Notes: a model not told the origin generated them from the letters alone. A stretch of DNA of 64,000 nucleotides from Arthrobacter sp. 24S4-2 (GCF_005280255.1 NZ_CP040018.1:2790001-2854000), one strand, 5' to 3'. Shown: positions 1 through 9,137, counted from the first letter of the stretch. Program-made: numbers and translations.

Positions 1-1215
1 GCCGCCGTGACCGCGGTCCGGGTCAACGACAACGTCCAGCGCTCCCAAGCCCTCAACGGGGACCAGACTGTACCGAAGCTGACCCAGGACACCAACATCC
101 TGATCATGGGACTGGACACCCGGGTTGACGAGAAAGGACAACCGCTCTCAGCGGATCTCTACGAGGCCCTCCACGCCGGGGACCAAACCATCGGCGGCTA
201 CAACGCCAACGTGCTCATGGTCCTCCATATCCCCGCCGACGGATCCAAGGCCACCGCCATATCGATCCCGCGCGATGACTATGTCCAGGTCGCCGGAATC
301 CCCGGACAGACCTTCAACACCAAAATCAAGGAAGCCTACGGCTACGGGCTGGCCGCCGCAAGAACCGACCTGCTCAACCAGGGCAAGCCCGACGACGACT
401 CGACGTACCAGACCGCCCGGGACGCCGGACGGAAAGCGCAAATCGCCACCGTTACCCGGTTCCTGGGCAGCGTCCACATCGACCATTTTGTGGAGGTCAC
501 CATGGCTGCGTTCTACCAGGTCGCCGGCGCCATCGCCCCCATCACGGTCTGCGTGAACCGCGCCACCCAGGACACCTACTCCGGGGCGGACTTCACAGCC
601 GGAGTGCAGCAGATCGACGGGAAACAGGCCATGGCCTTCGTACGGCAGCGCCGCGACACCACCGACTCCTCCTACAACTTCACCGATCTGGACCGTGCAC
701 GGCGCCAGCAGGCCTTCATCGCCTCAGTCTCCCACCAGCTCAAACAGGTCGGAACGTTCACCGACCTGGGCAAAATGCAATCGGTCCTGGACACGGTGAG
801 TAAGAACATTGTCGTTGACGCGGGGCTGGACCTGATCCAGCTGGCCCGCCAGGCTTCCTCCGTCACCGGCGGCAACATCTCCTTCACCACCTTGCCCATC
901 ACCGGATTCGGCACCTCCCCGGGCGGGGAATCGATCAACACCGTGGACATCGCCCAGGTCCAGGCCACCGTCAAAGACCTACTCAACCCCCCGGCCACCA
1001 CCACCGCAGCCCCGTCCCCCACCGAGCCCCCTGCCGCCACCGACGGAACCGCCGACGGCGGCAATCCGGTGACCGGGCCGGTCACTCCTGCGCCAGCGGG
1101 TGCCGGCAACGGGCCAGCAGGCACACCCGCCGGCAGCCAGGCCGGTCCGCCGGAGAACACCTACGCCGACTGGACCGGTTCCCTCCAGGGCGGCGGCGTT
1201 CCCTGCGTCAAATAG
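1..1215 (+). CDS. LytR-CpsA-Psr (LCP) family protein, 5' end outside window
   Basis: LCP proteins transfer undecaprenyl-linked glycopolymers onto peptidoglycan at the outer face of the membrane. The frame is open from base 1, so the N-terminal transmembrane anchor probably lies upstream; the GTG at 7 need not be the start. Visible family signs are TNILIMGLDTR, the basic/acidic SIPRDDYV stretch, and the C-terminal core blocks QIDGKQAMAFVRQRRD and DLDRARRQQAFI, whose arginines contact the lipid pyrophosphate. After about residue 320 the protein becomes a Pro/Thr/Ala/Gly-rich, probably extracellular tail and ends with a lone Cys (VPCVK). A hairpin follows the stop. Family call is firm; the exact polymer substrate cannot be read. 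Confidence 0.9.
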   Translation, partial: AAVTAVRVNDNVQRSQALNGDQTVPKLTQDTNILIMGLDTRVDEKGQPLSADLYEALHAGDQTIGGYNANVLMVLHIPADGSKATAISIPRDDYVQVAGIPGQTFNTKIKEAYGYGLAAARTDLLNQGKPDDDSTYQTARDAGRKAQIATVTRFLGSVHIDHFVEVTMAAFYQVAGAIAPITVCVNRATQDTYSGADFTAGVQQIDGKQAMAFVRQRRDTTDSSYNFTDLDRARRQQAFIASVSHQLKQVGTFTDLGKMQSVLDTVSKNIVVDAGLDLIQLARQASSVTGGNISFTTLPITGFGTSPGGESINTVDIAQVQATVKDLLNPPATTTAAPSPTEPPAATDGTADGGNPVTGPVTPAPAGAGNGPAGTPAGSQAGPPENTYADWTGSLQGGGVPCVK

Positions 1216-1248
1216 CCCATGAACCCAACCGCATCCTTCCTTGGGCCC

Positions 1249-1270
1249 GCCACCGGGACGACACGGTGGC
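1249..1270 (+). terminator. hairpin after LCP gene
   Basis: GCCACCG (1249-1255) and CGGTGGC (1264-1270) form a perfect 7-bp stem with an 8-nt loop, 34 bases after the LCP stop. There is no T-run, which is common for actinobacterial terminators. Function is inferred. Confidence 0.5.
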
Positions 1271-1423
1271 CGGGGCGTTTCCGTACAGGATTGACCGCAA
1301 AAGCCACGTCCGGTGGTCCGGTAGGTGGCGTGCTTTCGCCGGAGTTCCGTTCAGTGGTTGGCCCAGCTTGATATTCGCCCGGTGGTCAGCGCCGCCCGGC
1401 CGTTCCGCGGAGACGAGGCTCGG

Positions 1424-2096
1424 ATGAACGTCGGCGAATGGGTGCTTCGTTGCTGCGCGACACTCATGCCCGCTGCGTCCCGTGACCGTCATCGCGAGGA
1501 GTGGCTGGCCGATGCCCGTCACGCCCGCGAACTCTCGATGTCCCCTAGCCGTTGTTCGAGGCGCTGCCCGTACAACACTCAGCGCCCAGAAAGAACGGCC
1601 ACTCATGTCCTCCGATGATTCACCACGACAGCTCACCCGCCTCGGCGCGTCCGCAGTCATTGTCAGCCTCGCCCTTTTCATCTCGAGCGGCCTGATCGGC
1701 ATCTCGGTAGGGGCCCTGACATTGTGGGCTATAGCGCTGTTTATCGCGTTCGTCGGGTTTACCCTGCTTGCCCGTGCCGCAAGCAGCATCCTGGGCAGCG
1801 GCCGCGCACCCTGGACGCTTTTCGTTGCCACCGCGGCCTGCCCGATTGTTCCCCTGGTGGCAGTCATCGAGACGCATCTGCATCTCAACGCGGTCGACAA
1901 CCGTGTCCACAGCGGTACATACACCGGTTTCCACAGCGGTCTAGGCGATGACTTTGTCATGTTCGTGGCCCTGACGATCACAGGGGCGGCCGGTGTTACA
2001 GCCCTCCTGACGTCAGCCCTGCTCAGCATCGCGCTGCTGGTCAAACTCACCAAGGCACGCACCTCCCTCAGACGCGGCAGCCCGGACATCACCTAA
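1424..2096 (+). pseudogene. membrane protein paralogue, frameshifted copy
   Basis: This is a second copy of the gene at 2882-3541. It opens with MNVGEWVLRCCATLMPAASR and the REEWLADARHA block, nearly identical to the intact copy. Around 1540-1548 it has two bases fewer (atgtcc-cctagc-cgttg against atgtcc-gcctccgc-cgttg), so the first 40 residues are in one frame and the rest (VVRGAARTTLSAQK onward) in another. The downstream frame alone, from ATG 1605 (MSSDDSPRQL), still encodes a 164-residue protein with about four membrane segments and could be expressed. Unlike the intact copy it has no PadR gene directly in front. Function of the family is unknown. Confidence 0.7.
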
Positions 2097-2549
2097 CCAC
2101 CTGCCCAAGCAGCGTCCCCTATCGCGGCCCGAACGAGCGCTCAAGGAACGCGCTTTCGGCCTGTGCCTGCCCCGTGCGAGGAGAGGCTGCCCTGTACCGG
2201 CACCGTGCGGCGCGGACCCGCCGGCAACCGGACACGAATAGTCCACGTCGTGCCCGCGTGACTGCTCCGCGATGCGTTGTTGTTCGAGCGCGGCCCTCCC
2301 GGCGCTCTCGCGTGCCTGTCTCTGATCCCCGGCTTCCGTCCGCCGCCGTGTTCCGCTGTCATCGCCGGCTGCTCAGCGACCCTCCGCTGCATCCGCCCGA
2401 TATGCCGGCGGGCCCGCCGCCGTGTCCACTTCTTGCGTGGTGCACACCGCGTGCCTGACCACCCCCGTGCATGGCTCCGCGCCGGGCACAGGACAGGTCG
2501 CTACTTCTATATGTAGAGATAGTGCCTGGTTTATGTATAGAGTTAGGGC
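2097..2549. other. 453-bp gap without a supported gene
   Basis: Only short out-of-family frames are present. The last 45 bases contain the AT-rich direct repeats described separately; nothing else was recognised. Confidence 0.6.
2508..2546 (+). promoter_or_regulatory. direct repeats before padR, candidate operator/promoter
   Basis: TATATGTAGAGATAG (2508-2522) and TTATGTATAGAGTTAG (2531-2546) are near-identical direct repeats 22 bp (two helix turns) apart in otherwise GC-rich DNA. The second ends three bases before the padR ATG, so its TATGTA could act as a -10 box for a nearly leaderless message, with autoregulation by PadR. Inference from position and composition only. Confidence 0.45.
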
Positions 2550-2885
2550 ATGAGCGTTTCCCTGAGGAAGACCCCGGCCATGTTGGATGTGTTAAATGTG
2601 TTGGCGACAAAGGATGAGGTGTGGGGCCTGAAAGTGGTTCGCGATTCAGGCAGACCCGCGGGCAGTGTGTATCCGATCCTGTCGCGCCTGGAGGCCGCCG
2701 GGATTGTGTCCTCGAACTGGGAACCGGTGCCTGAAGGTGAAGGCCAGGGACATTCCGGCCCCCGGCGCCGCTACTACCGGCTCACGGATGAAGGTGCGGC
2801 CTTCACCGCGACATCACTGCAGGCTGCGCACGGTGCCCAACGTAAGCCTCGCCTGGGGTTCGCGCGGGGGGTGGGGCTCGCATGA
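2550..2885 (+). CDS. PadR family transcriptional regulator
   Basis: A 111-residue winged-helix protein of the short PadR type. The DNA-binding part is recognisable from LDVLNVLATKDEVWGLKVVRDSG through SGRPAGSVYPILSRLEAAGIV to the wing RRRYYRLTDEGAA. There is no long C-terminal dimerisation arm, so it is near the family minimum. Its stop overlaps the start of the following membrane-protein gene in an ATGA, so the two are co-translated; PadR proteins typically repress such adjacent membrane-protein genes. The ATG sits immediately behind AT-rich direct repeats. The ligand is unknown. Confidence 0.85.
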   Translation: MSVSLRKTPAMLDVLNVLATKDEVWGLKVVRDSGRPAGSVYPILSRLEAAGIVSSNWEPVPEGEGQGHSGPRRRYYRLTDEGAAFTATSLQAAHGAQRKPRLGFARGVGLA

Positions 2886-3541
2886 ACTGCGGTGAATGGG
2901 TACTCCGTTTCTGCGCGGCCCTCATGCCGACGGCGTCCCGTGACCGATATCGCGAGGAGTGGCTGGCCGATGCCCGCCACGCCCACGAACTCTCCATGTC
3001 CGCCTCCGCCGTTGTTCGAGGCGCTGCCCGAACGACGCTCAATGCACAGAAAGACGGGATCCTCATGTCCTCCACTTTTTCCCCGCGTCAGCTCACCGTC
3101 CGCGGCGCGTTCGCCGTCATTGTCAGTATCGCCCTTTTCATCACAGGTATCCTGATCCGTTTCCCGGAAGGGGCCTTGGCGTTGTGGGCACTCGGGACCG
3201 TCATCGCCGTGACCGGGTCCGCCCTGCTTGCCCGTGCCGCGAGCAGCGCCCTGGGCAGCGGCCGCGTGCCCTGGACGCTGTTCTTCACCGCCGCGGCCTG
3301 CCCGCTGGTTCTCCTTATTGGGGTCATCGAGGTGAACTGGCATTTCAACGTCGTCGACAGCCGTATCCAAAGCGGTGGACAGCCCGGGTTGGCTGACTCC
3401 TTGAGTTTCGTGGTCATGCTGATCACCGGGGCAGCCGGTGTGACTGCGTTCCTGGCCTCGATCGTGCTCGGCATCGTGTTGGTGGTCAAACTCGCCAAGG
3501 CACACACCTCCCACGGACCCCGAGGCCTAGCCATCAATTAA
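2882..3541 (+). CDS. small integral membrane protein coupled to PadR regulator
   Basis: A 219-residue protein of unknown function. The N-terminal 65 residues are soluble and contain REEWLADARHAHEL, a motif common in proteins encoded behind PadR genes in actinobacteria. From about residue 75 there are four hydrophobic segments: VIVSIALFITGIL, LWALGTVIAVTGSALLARAA, WTLFFTAAACPLVLLIGVI and VVMLITGAAGVTAFLASIVLGIVLVV. The start overlaps the padR stop (ATGA at 2882). It is the intact member of a pair with the frameshifted copy at 1424-2096. Function cannot be assigned; co-regulation with PadR is the main clue. Confidence 0.7.
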   Translation: MNCGEWVLRFCAALMPTASRDRYREEWLADARHAHELSMSASAVVRGAARTTLNAQKDGILMSSTFSPRQLTVRGAFAVIVSIALFITGILIRFPEGALALWALGTVIAVTGSALLARAASSALGSGRVPWTLFFTAAACPLVLLIGVIEVNWHFNVVDSRIQSGGQPGLADSLSFVVMLITGAAGVTAFLASIVLGIVLVVKLAKAHTSHGPRGLAIN

Positions 3542-3787
3542 CCGCCCGCCAGCCCGACTTGAGCCCACCTTGTTGAGTTGGTTCTGTTGATGCTCCTATA
3601 GGCGTCAAATCGAGCAAGGGCGACCAGGGCTAGGGCCCATCAAACGCCGACATTTTCGAACGGGCTGCAGCCTGGAATCTACGTCGGGCGTGGCCCGCTC
3701 CTATGGTGCGCAGGTGCAGGACTAGGGTGTTGCCTATGCGAATACCAGTAGGACCTTGCAGCCCCTGGCATACGGGCAGGCCCAGCC

Positions 3788-4342
3788 ATGGCTGATCTGA
3801 TCCTTTTGAACGGGCCGCCCGGAATCGGCAAATCAACTTTGGCCAGGATGTTTGCCGATCGCCACCCTGGCACCCTGAATCTGGACATCGATCAGGTGCG
3901 CTGCCTGATCGGCGGGTGGCAGGAGGACTTCCAGACAGCCGGGGAGATAGTCCGGCCCGTCGCATTCAGCATGGCTGTCACCCATCTGGCCGCAGGACGA
4001 GACGTCATCATGCCACAGTTCCTTGATGCGGATGACGAGATTGCAAGCTTCCGATCCGCTGCCGAAGAGACCTGCAGCGGTTTTCGGGAGATTGTCATCA
4101 TGGACACGAAGGAAAATTCGGTCGCGCGGTTCGAGGACCGTGGCGCAGGCGAAGACGTTCCCTGGCACGGGCAGATCAAGACAATCGTAGAACGAGGCGG
4201 TGGCTCACAACTGCTGGAGTCTATGTACGAGGACCTGGCCGGCGGACTTAGAAAGCGGCTGGCCGCGACCGTCATCCACAGTACCCACGGAGCCATCGAG
4301 GAGACCTACGCGAAGTTGATCTACGCGCTTGCGCCAGAATAG
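3788..4342 (+). CDS. AAA_33-like P-loop kinase/phosphotransferase
   Basis: 184 residues with a canonical Walker A close to the N-terminus (NGPPGIGKSTLA, residues 8-19) and LNLDIDQVRCLIGGW shortly after, the layout of small zeta-toxin/chloramphenicol-phosphotransferase-like kinases. AGRDVIMPQFL is compatible with the second strand of that fold. It is a lone gene between the membrane-protein module and the insertion-sequence cluster, with no antitoxin partner visible. It probably phosphorylates a small molecule or nucleotide; the substrate cannot be read. Confidence 0.65.
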   Translation: MADLILLNGPPGIGKSTLARMFADRHPGTLNLDIDQVRCLIGGWQEDFQTAGEIVRPVAFSMAVTHLAAGRDVIMPQFLDADDEIASFRSAAEETCSGFREIVIMDTKENSVARFEDRGAGEDVPWHGQIKTIVERGGGSQLLESMYEDLAGGLRKRLAATVIHSTHGAIEETYAKLIYALAPE

Positions 4343-4523
4343 GACGAGCCTCGGGGGATAGCAGTCTTTGGGTGAAAGAACCTACGGCTGGACAATCCTG
4401 GTGAAAGACCAGCCTGTCTGAGTGGTCAAGTTGGCATATTCATCAGCTCGGTATTTTGGCTGTTTCATCGATCAGCCATTGGCGGTAACTCGTGGCAAGT
4501 GCATCGTTACGGATAAGGCCTCT

Positions 4524-4548
4524 AGTGGGTATCCGGTTAGCTCAGGTA
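4524..4548 (+). repeat. IS1595 element left terminal inverted repeat
   Basis: Begins AGTGGGTATCCGGTTAGC; exact reverse complement of 5503-5527. Confidence 0.92.
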
Positions 4549-4558
4549 GTCTGGCTAG

Positions 4559-5509
4559 ATGTCGAGACCGGATTTTCCGCGGACGATTCTGGAGTTCCAG
4601 GCACGGTTTGGTGACGAGAAGGCGTGTCTGGACTATCTGGCTGAGTGCCGCTGGCCGGACGGCTACGTGTGTCCGCGGTGTCAGGGTCGGTATGCCTGGC
4701 CCCTGGCGGCGCGGGGACTTTGGGAATGCGCCGCCTGCCGTTACCAAGTCTCGCTGACGGCCGGTACTGTGCTCCACAAGACCCACACAGCGCTGCATTT
4801 ATGGTTCTGGGCGGCCTACCTGATGACGACGGGTACCCCGGGGATCTCCGCCCGGCAGCTGCAGCGACAGCTCGGATTGTCCCGGTACGAGACGGCGTGG
4901 ACCATGCTGCACAAGCTGCGCCGGGCTATGGTCAACCCGGAACGCACCTTGCTGACCGGTGAGGTCGAGGTGGACGAGTGCGAGGTCGGCGGTCCTGAGA
5001 TCGGCAGACGCGGCGGCAGGAGCCTCACAGCCCGGGCCACGCAGGTCGTCGTCGCAGTGGAGGTGCGCGGCCAGGGCTCGGGAAGGGTGCGAATGAAAGT
5101 GATCCACGATGCCTCCGGTGACACTCTGACCGGTTTCGTGATGGACACCGTGGCCCCTGGGGCCATCGTGCATACTGACGGGTGGATGGGCTACGCCCCC
5201 TTGGCCAAAAAGGGCTACACCCACCGCCCTCGCTCCCAGCGGGCTGCCAAGAAGGCCGGCGACACCGACCCGGTCCTTCCCCGCGTGCACCGCGCCATCA
5301 GCAACCTCAAGACCTGGCTGCGGGGAACCCACCGCTCCGTAGGCAATGAACACCTACAGGTGTACCTGGATGAATTCACGTTCCGCTACAACAGGCGCGG
5401 CACGCCCATGGCGGCCTTCCAGTCCCTGCTCGGCCTCGGCACTACGCAAGCACCGACGACCTACCGCCAAATCACTGCCCACGATCCGGGATCGGACCCC
5501 GTTACCTGA
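4559..5509 (+). CDS. IS1595-family (ISXO2-like DDE) transposase
   Basis: 316 residues. The N-terminus carries a zinc ribbon (CPRCQG ... CAACRYQVS, residues about 39-62) followed by the TAGTVLHKTHTAL segment typical of the family. The DDE core is visible as VEVDECEVGG (first Asp), IVHTDGWMGYA (second Asp) and LDEFTFRYNRR (Glu). The ATG lies ten bases inside the left inverted repeat, and the stop codon lies within the right one, so the gene fills the element. Cut-and-paste transposition is the expected activity. All key residues are present, so it is likely functional. Confidence 0.93.
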   Translation: MSRPDFPRTILEFQARFGDEKACLDYLAECRWPDGYVCPRCQGRYAWPLAARGLWECAACRYQVSLTAGTVLHKTHTALHLWFWAAYLMTTGTPGISARQLQRQLGLSRYETAWTMLHKLRRAMVNPERTLLTGEVEVDECEVGGPEIGRRGGRSLTARATQVVVAVEVRGQGSGRVRMKVIHDASGDTLTGFVMDTVAPGAIVHTDGWMGYAPLAKKGYTHRPRSQRAAKKAGDTDPVLPRVHRAISNLKTWLRGTHRSVGNEHLQVYLDEFTFRYNRRGTPMAAFQSLLGLGTTQAPTTYRQITAHDPGSDPVT

Positions 5510-5527
5510 GCTAACCGGATACCCACT
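5503..5527 (-). repeat. IS1595 element right terminal inverted repeat
   Basis: Exact reverse complement of 4524-4548, followed by the second AGGCCTCT duplication at 5528-5535. The tnp stop codon lies inside it. Confidence 0.92.
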
Positions 5528-6511
5528 AGGCCTCTTTCCAGACTGGAAATTTTGGAAGTCCAATGACCGAGCTCGCGGGCTGCGGTGGTGATAGTGATCC
5601 CGAGCTTGGTGCGCATCTGGCGCAGGTCGGCGTTGCTTGGTGCCGGCTGAGGGTTGGTGATCTGGCGGTAGAGTTCCCGGGCTGCGTAGCGTTTGAGACA
5701 CCTCATGATTTCCCGTTTGCTCTTGCCTTCGGCGGTGCGCTTGGCCACGTAGTCCTTAGTCCGCTGGCACGAGCCCATACGCACGAGTACCACCTGATGC
5801 ACGGCACGGTTGGCATTGCGGTCATCGCCTCTGCTGAGCCGGTGACGGGTCGTTTTGCCCGAGGACGCGGGTATGGGCGCAACCCCGACGAGGGCGGCGA
5901 ACTGGGCCTCATTCCCAAGACGGTCCGGATTGTCCCCAACGGTGACCAGGAGCTGGCTGGCCACTTCTGTCCCGACGCCTGGGAGGTCGCAGAGCATCGG
6001 CGCGTAGGTATCAAGGATTTCCCGGAGCGCGACGTCCGCGGCAGCTATCTCTGCCGCGAGGGACAGGCAACGGGTGGCCAGGGCCTTCAACGCCAGCAGA
6101 CACACGTACTCAGGGTCAGCAATATGGCCCGAAGGTCTGGAGCGCTGCAGGGCCGTGATCATCGCCGAGGTTCCAAGCCCCCGGTATTTCGCCCGGAGGT
6201 TGTCCGAAGCCGACACGAGAAGGCCCTTGATCTGATTGATGGCCGCGGTGAGGGCCTTCACTGCCGATGTGCGCCCGGCACGCAGGATACGCAGGCATTC
6301 CACGGGACCATCCTTGGCCTTCGGGATCGCTGTGGTCCGGCCGTCGAGTACCGATTGAGCGGCTTGGTAGGCGTCCAACGGATCGGATTTGCCCTTCAGC
6401 CGGCGCGCGGCCCGGTTCGGGCGGTTCACCTCCAACACACACAGACCTTCACCGCGCAGGGTCCTGGCGATTTCGGCGCCGCGCCTGTCCAGTTCCATGT
6501 AGCCAAGTTCA

Positions 6512-6541
6512 TCAATCTATGCGGATATCCGCATAGATTGA
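6512..6541. repeat. 30-bp perfect palindrome
   Basis: TCAATCTATGCGGAT and its exact complement meet with no spacer (centre 6526/6527). It lies 14 bases outside the truncated IS110 gene start and about 170 bases before a tyrosine recombinase gene. It marks the place where similarity to IS110 stops, so it may be a recombination junction or a recombinase site. Confidence 0.85.
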
Positions 6542-6708
6542 CCTATGCCGAGCCCGCAACTATGCCGAGGCAATCCAGGGGCGGTTGGTAATTCGGGTGC
6601 GGGTGTTGGGTTTTCTCGTCGGGGCGGGCGTTCCCGTATCGGCATGGTTCCCTTGCGAGGAGCCTGATCATGGGAGCAACCGTGCTTCCGTGAAGGAGGC
6701 GAAGTGCA

Positions 6709-7854
6709 GTGTCGGGAACGAGAAGGAAAGCCGGCCAGCTGGGGCCGCAGGTCGAGGGCTATCGGGCTTGGTTGGCGCAGCGGGGCTACACACCGGGCAC
6801 GATCGTGAACATGCTGAAGGACTTGGGACAGGTCGGCCTGTGGCTTTCAGCCGAAGGGCTGAGGCCAGAGAATCTCAACGAGGAACGGATGGCAGCGTTC
6901 CTTTCGGCCCGGCGAGGGCTTGGCGGGAGCAGGAACCCGGGCCCTCGCGCGTTGGTTCCACTCTTGCGCTATCTGCGCGAGATTGGCGTTGCCCCTGAGG
7001 TCGCGCCTTTGCTGACGCCGTTGAGTGCGCTGCTCACTCAGTATCGATCGTGGCTGATCCAGGAGCGGGGTCTTGCTCCAATCACGGTGCCGCGTTATAA
7101 GAACGCTGCACATCGCTTTCGAGATGAGTCATCGTCCGGTGGCGTGTTCGCTCCGGATGCTCTGACCGGCGCGGACATCAATGCGTTCCTGCTGCGGGAA
7201 TTCGCTCGGGTGTCGGCCGGGTCGGCGAAGGGCCTGGTGGCAGAGCTGCGTTCGATCCTGCGGTTTCTCTACCTGCAGGGCATCGCCGGGCTGAGTCTGG
7301 GGGCGTCAGTTCCTGCGGTGGGCGGATGGCGTTTCGCGACCCTGCCCCCTCCTGGGATGTCTGCGGCGGATGTCCAGCTGTTGCTCGACAGCGTCGACCG
7401 CGGCACGTTGGTGGGTGTCAGGGACTTCGCGATAGTGATGCTGGTGTCCCGGCTGGGGTTGCGGTCCATCGAGATTGCGCGTCTGGAGCTGCGTGACGTG
7501 GGCTGGCGGTCCGGCGAACTGGTGATCCGCGGCAAGGCGCGCCGGCAAGATCGGTTGCCGTTGCCGGCCGAAGTCGGCGAAGCCTTGGTGGCCTACCTGT
7601 CCTCTGGCCGGAACCCTGCGGATGCCGTTCACGTGTTCCTGACCTGCAGGGCTCCCCGCGGCCCGATCCGTGCTGATCTGGTCGGCGATGTTGTTGAGCT
7701 CGCATGCAGACGCGCCGGTCTGCCCAAGGTTGGACCGCACCAGCTCAGGCACGCCCTTGCCGGTGAGCTGCTCCGCAGGGTCGCCGGCGTGGTGGCGATC
7801 AGCCAGGTCCTTCGCCATCAGGATCTGGCCACGACAGCCTCGGCCTCGCGTTGA
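6709..7854 (+). pseudogene. tyrosine recombinase, C-terminus frameshifted and catalytic Tyr lost
   Basis: A 381-residue phage-integrase-type protein. GTG 6709 follows GAAGGAGG at 6691-6698. The N-terminal core-binding part contains LTQYRSWLIQERGLAP. The catalytic half has the first Arg in SRLGLRSIEIARLELRDV and the His-x-x-Arg box PHQLRHALAGELL, then ISQVLRHQDLATTA. Family members normally continue with a Tyr-containing YARVD segment; here the frame runs instead into SASR and a stop. A neighbouring frame resumes as RVDVAG directly afterwards (from about 7843), so a small indel has removed the nucleophile region. Probably inactive unless the shift is an assembly error. Confidence 0.75.
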
Positions 7855-8096
7855 TGTGGCAGGAAGGAGACTGGATGCCGACGTCGATCATGAGTTGGGC
7901 ATTCACGAACCACTGCCCGCTCCTCGCCCGACCTCGCCATGGCGCACACGAGTACGGGCCAGCCAGATGTCTGTGCCCCCTTGCACTCACCTCTCAAACT
8001 CGCACGCGCCCGCGCGCACGACCTCGAACATCGGCACATCCCCCTTCTCTGGGAGGAGTGGGCTCCGTAGCCATGTCGGACGCCGGCAGCATTTTA

Positions 8097-9017
8097 TTAT
8101 GTCCGTATTTGTCTCGCTACTTCCGAGGCGATGTCCACGAATGCCAGGGCCGCAGCCGCGCGCGGACGTTGTTGGTGCCATGCCATGCCGATAATCCGTG
8201 GGTTCACGTCAGTTATGGGCAAGGATCTTAGACCGGGACGGAGCGGGTCGACCGAGAGGCAAGTAAGGATGGCAGGAGCGTATCCCTCTGCTACCAGGCT
8301 GAGGATGGTCTCGTTGTGGTTACTCCGAAATATGACTTGCTTGCTCAGGTGGGGGCGCCCCAACCGTGTCTCAAGTTGGTGTTCGGGCCGCATCTTTCCG
8401 TAAGCGATCAGGGGCATGCCTGACAGGTCATCAACAGAGACTTCGGATTGCTCTTCGCAAATGGTGGAGTTTTCAGGGACGACCAATACCAGGGGATCCT
8501 CTAGAAGCGTAGCGGCCTCGAATGGTCCGTCGATCAGTGGAAACACAATGAATGTCATGTGCAGGTCTCCGGTTTCGACCATTCTGAGAAGCTCATCATC
8601 GTCGTCGGACTCCGTTAGCAGGACCTGAATACGAGGAAACCTCAGAGCGAACTCCTTGAGCACTTTCGGGATCACGCGGGTGCTGACACTTTCGTAGCAA
8701 CCGATCCGAAGCACTCCAAGGTCTCCGTTAGTCAGCGAGGCCAGGTCGTCAATGGCGGACTCCAGCCGGGATTGAATTCCTTCAGCATGCCCCAGTAGTA
8801 CTGTCCCCGCCTCCGTGAGCGTGACCGTGCGCCCTCCGGAGCGGTCAATGAGCCGGTGCCCGAGAACACGCTCCAGGCGGCGTATCTGCTGACTCATAGC
8901 TGACTGGGTGAACCCCATGGACTCGGCTGCCGCAGTGAAGGAACGGGTTCGCGCCACTTCCGTAAAGGCGATGAGGTGCCTTAATTCGATGTCCTTCAAG
9001 GATCTTGTCTCCATCAC
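8097..9017 (-). CDS. LysR family transcriptional regulator
   Basis: 306 residues. The N-terminal winged helix is clear: ELRHLIAFTEVARTRSFTAAA, then ESMGFTQSAMSQQIRRLE and LIDRSGGRTVTLTEAG. The rest is a substrate-binding-like effector domain beginning with LRIGCYES. It is divergent from the Fe/2OG oxygenase gene at 9138, with about 120 bp between them, so it very likely controls the oxygenase-transporter-lyase cluster. The inducer is unknown, presumably the amino acid or derivative handled by that cluster. Confidence 0.9.
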   Translation of the reverse strand: MMETRSLKDIELRHLIAFTEVARTRSFTAAAESMGFTQSAMSQQIRRLERVLGHRLIDRSGGRTVTLTEAGTVLLGHAEGIQSRLESAIDDLASLTNGDLGVLRIGCYESVSTRVIPKVLKEFALRFPRIQVLLTESDDDDELLRMVETGDLHMTFIVFPLIDGPFEAATLLEDPLVLVVPENSTICEEQSEVSVDDLSGMPLIAYGKMRPEHQLETRLGRPHLSKQVIFRSNHNETILSLVAEGYAPAILTCLSVDPLRPGLRSLPITDVNPRIIGMAWHQQRPRAAAALAFVDIASEVARQIRT

Positions 9018-9072
9018 CCCACTATATTAGGGCTCGTAATGGTTAGTAGATGAAACAGTTGTTGGATCTTAT

Positions 9073-9090
9073 GATGTGATGCATGTCATC
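9073..9090. promoter_or_regulatory. candidate LysR binding site
   Basis: GATGTGATGCATGTCATC is an imperfect 18-bp palindrome (GATG...CATC around ATGCAT) in the divergent lysR/oxygenase region, and fits the loose T-N11-A rule for LysR sites. Inference only. Confidence 0.35.
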
Positions 9091-9137
9091 CTTCTGAAGT
9101 AACGCAAGTCACAGCCATTGAAGAAGGAGTACATCGA

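Larger units (their letters stand above)
4524..5527 (+). mobile_element. complete IS1595-family insertion sequence
   Basis: A 1004-bp element with perfect 25-bp terminal inverted repeats (4524-4548 and 5503-5527, outer end AGTGGGTATCCGG) enclosing one transposase gene. It is flanked by identical 8-bp duplications AGGCCTCT at 4516-4523 and 5528-5535; 8 bp is the usual target duplication of this family. The target is the 3' end of an IS110-type transposase gene. Perfect repeats and duplication suggest a recent insertion. Confidence 0.92.
4443..6498 (-). pseudogene. IS110-family transposase, N-truncated and split by IS1595 element
   Basis: The frame from 6498 down to 5536 encodes the later part of a DEDD transposase: RRLKGKSDPLDAYQAA near the start, the helix-hairpin-helix LPGVGTEVASQLL, then PIPASSGKTTRHRL with the catalytic serine region. 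The N-terminal RNase H strand with the first Asp and the Glu is missing: similarity begins at GAEIARTLRGEGLCV, just inside the 30-bp palindrome. The 3' end is cut by the IS1595 insertion. If the element and one copy of its 8-bp duplication are removed, the frame continues on the other side for about 25 codons (GLIRNDALATSYRQWLIDE) to a stop at 4443. That restores a helix-turn-helix-like tail (LRQMRTKLGITITTAARELG). Non-functional. Confidence 0.85.

Noticed and set aside
1208..2092. Long minus-strand frame opposite the membrane-protein copy
   Set aside because: Arg/Pro/Ala-rich shadow of the plus-strand gene; no family match.
2774..3514. 246-codon minus-strand frame
   Set aside because: Antisense to the PadR/membrane operon; low-complexity composition.
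5563..6591. 342-codon plus-strand frame
   Set aside because: Antisense to the IS110 gene, whose minus-strand translation has clear motifs.
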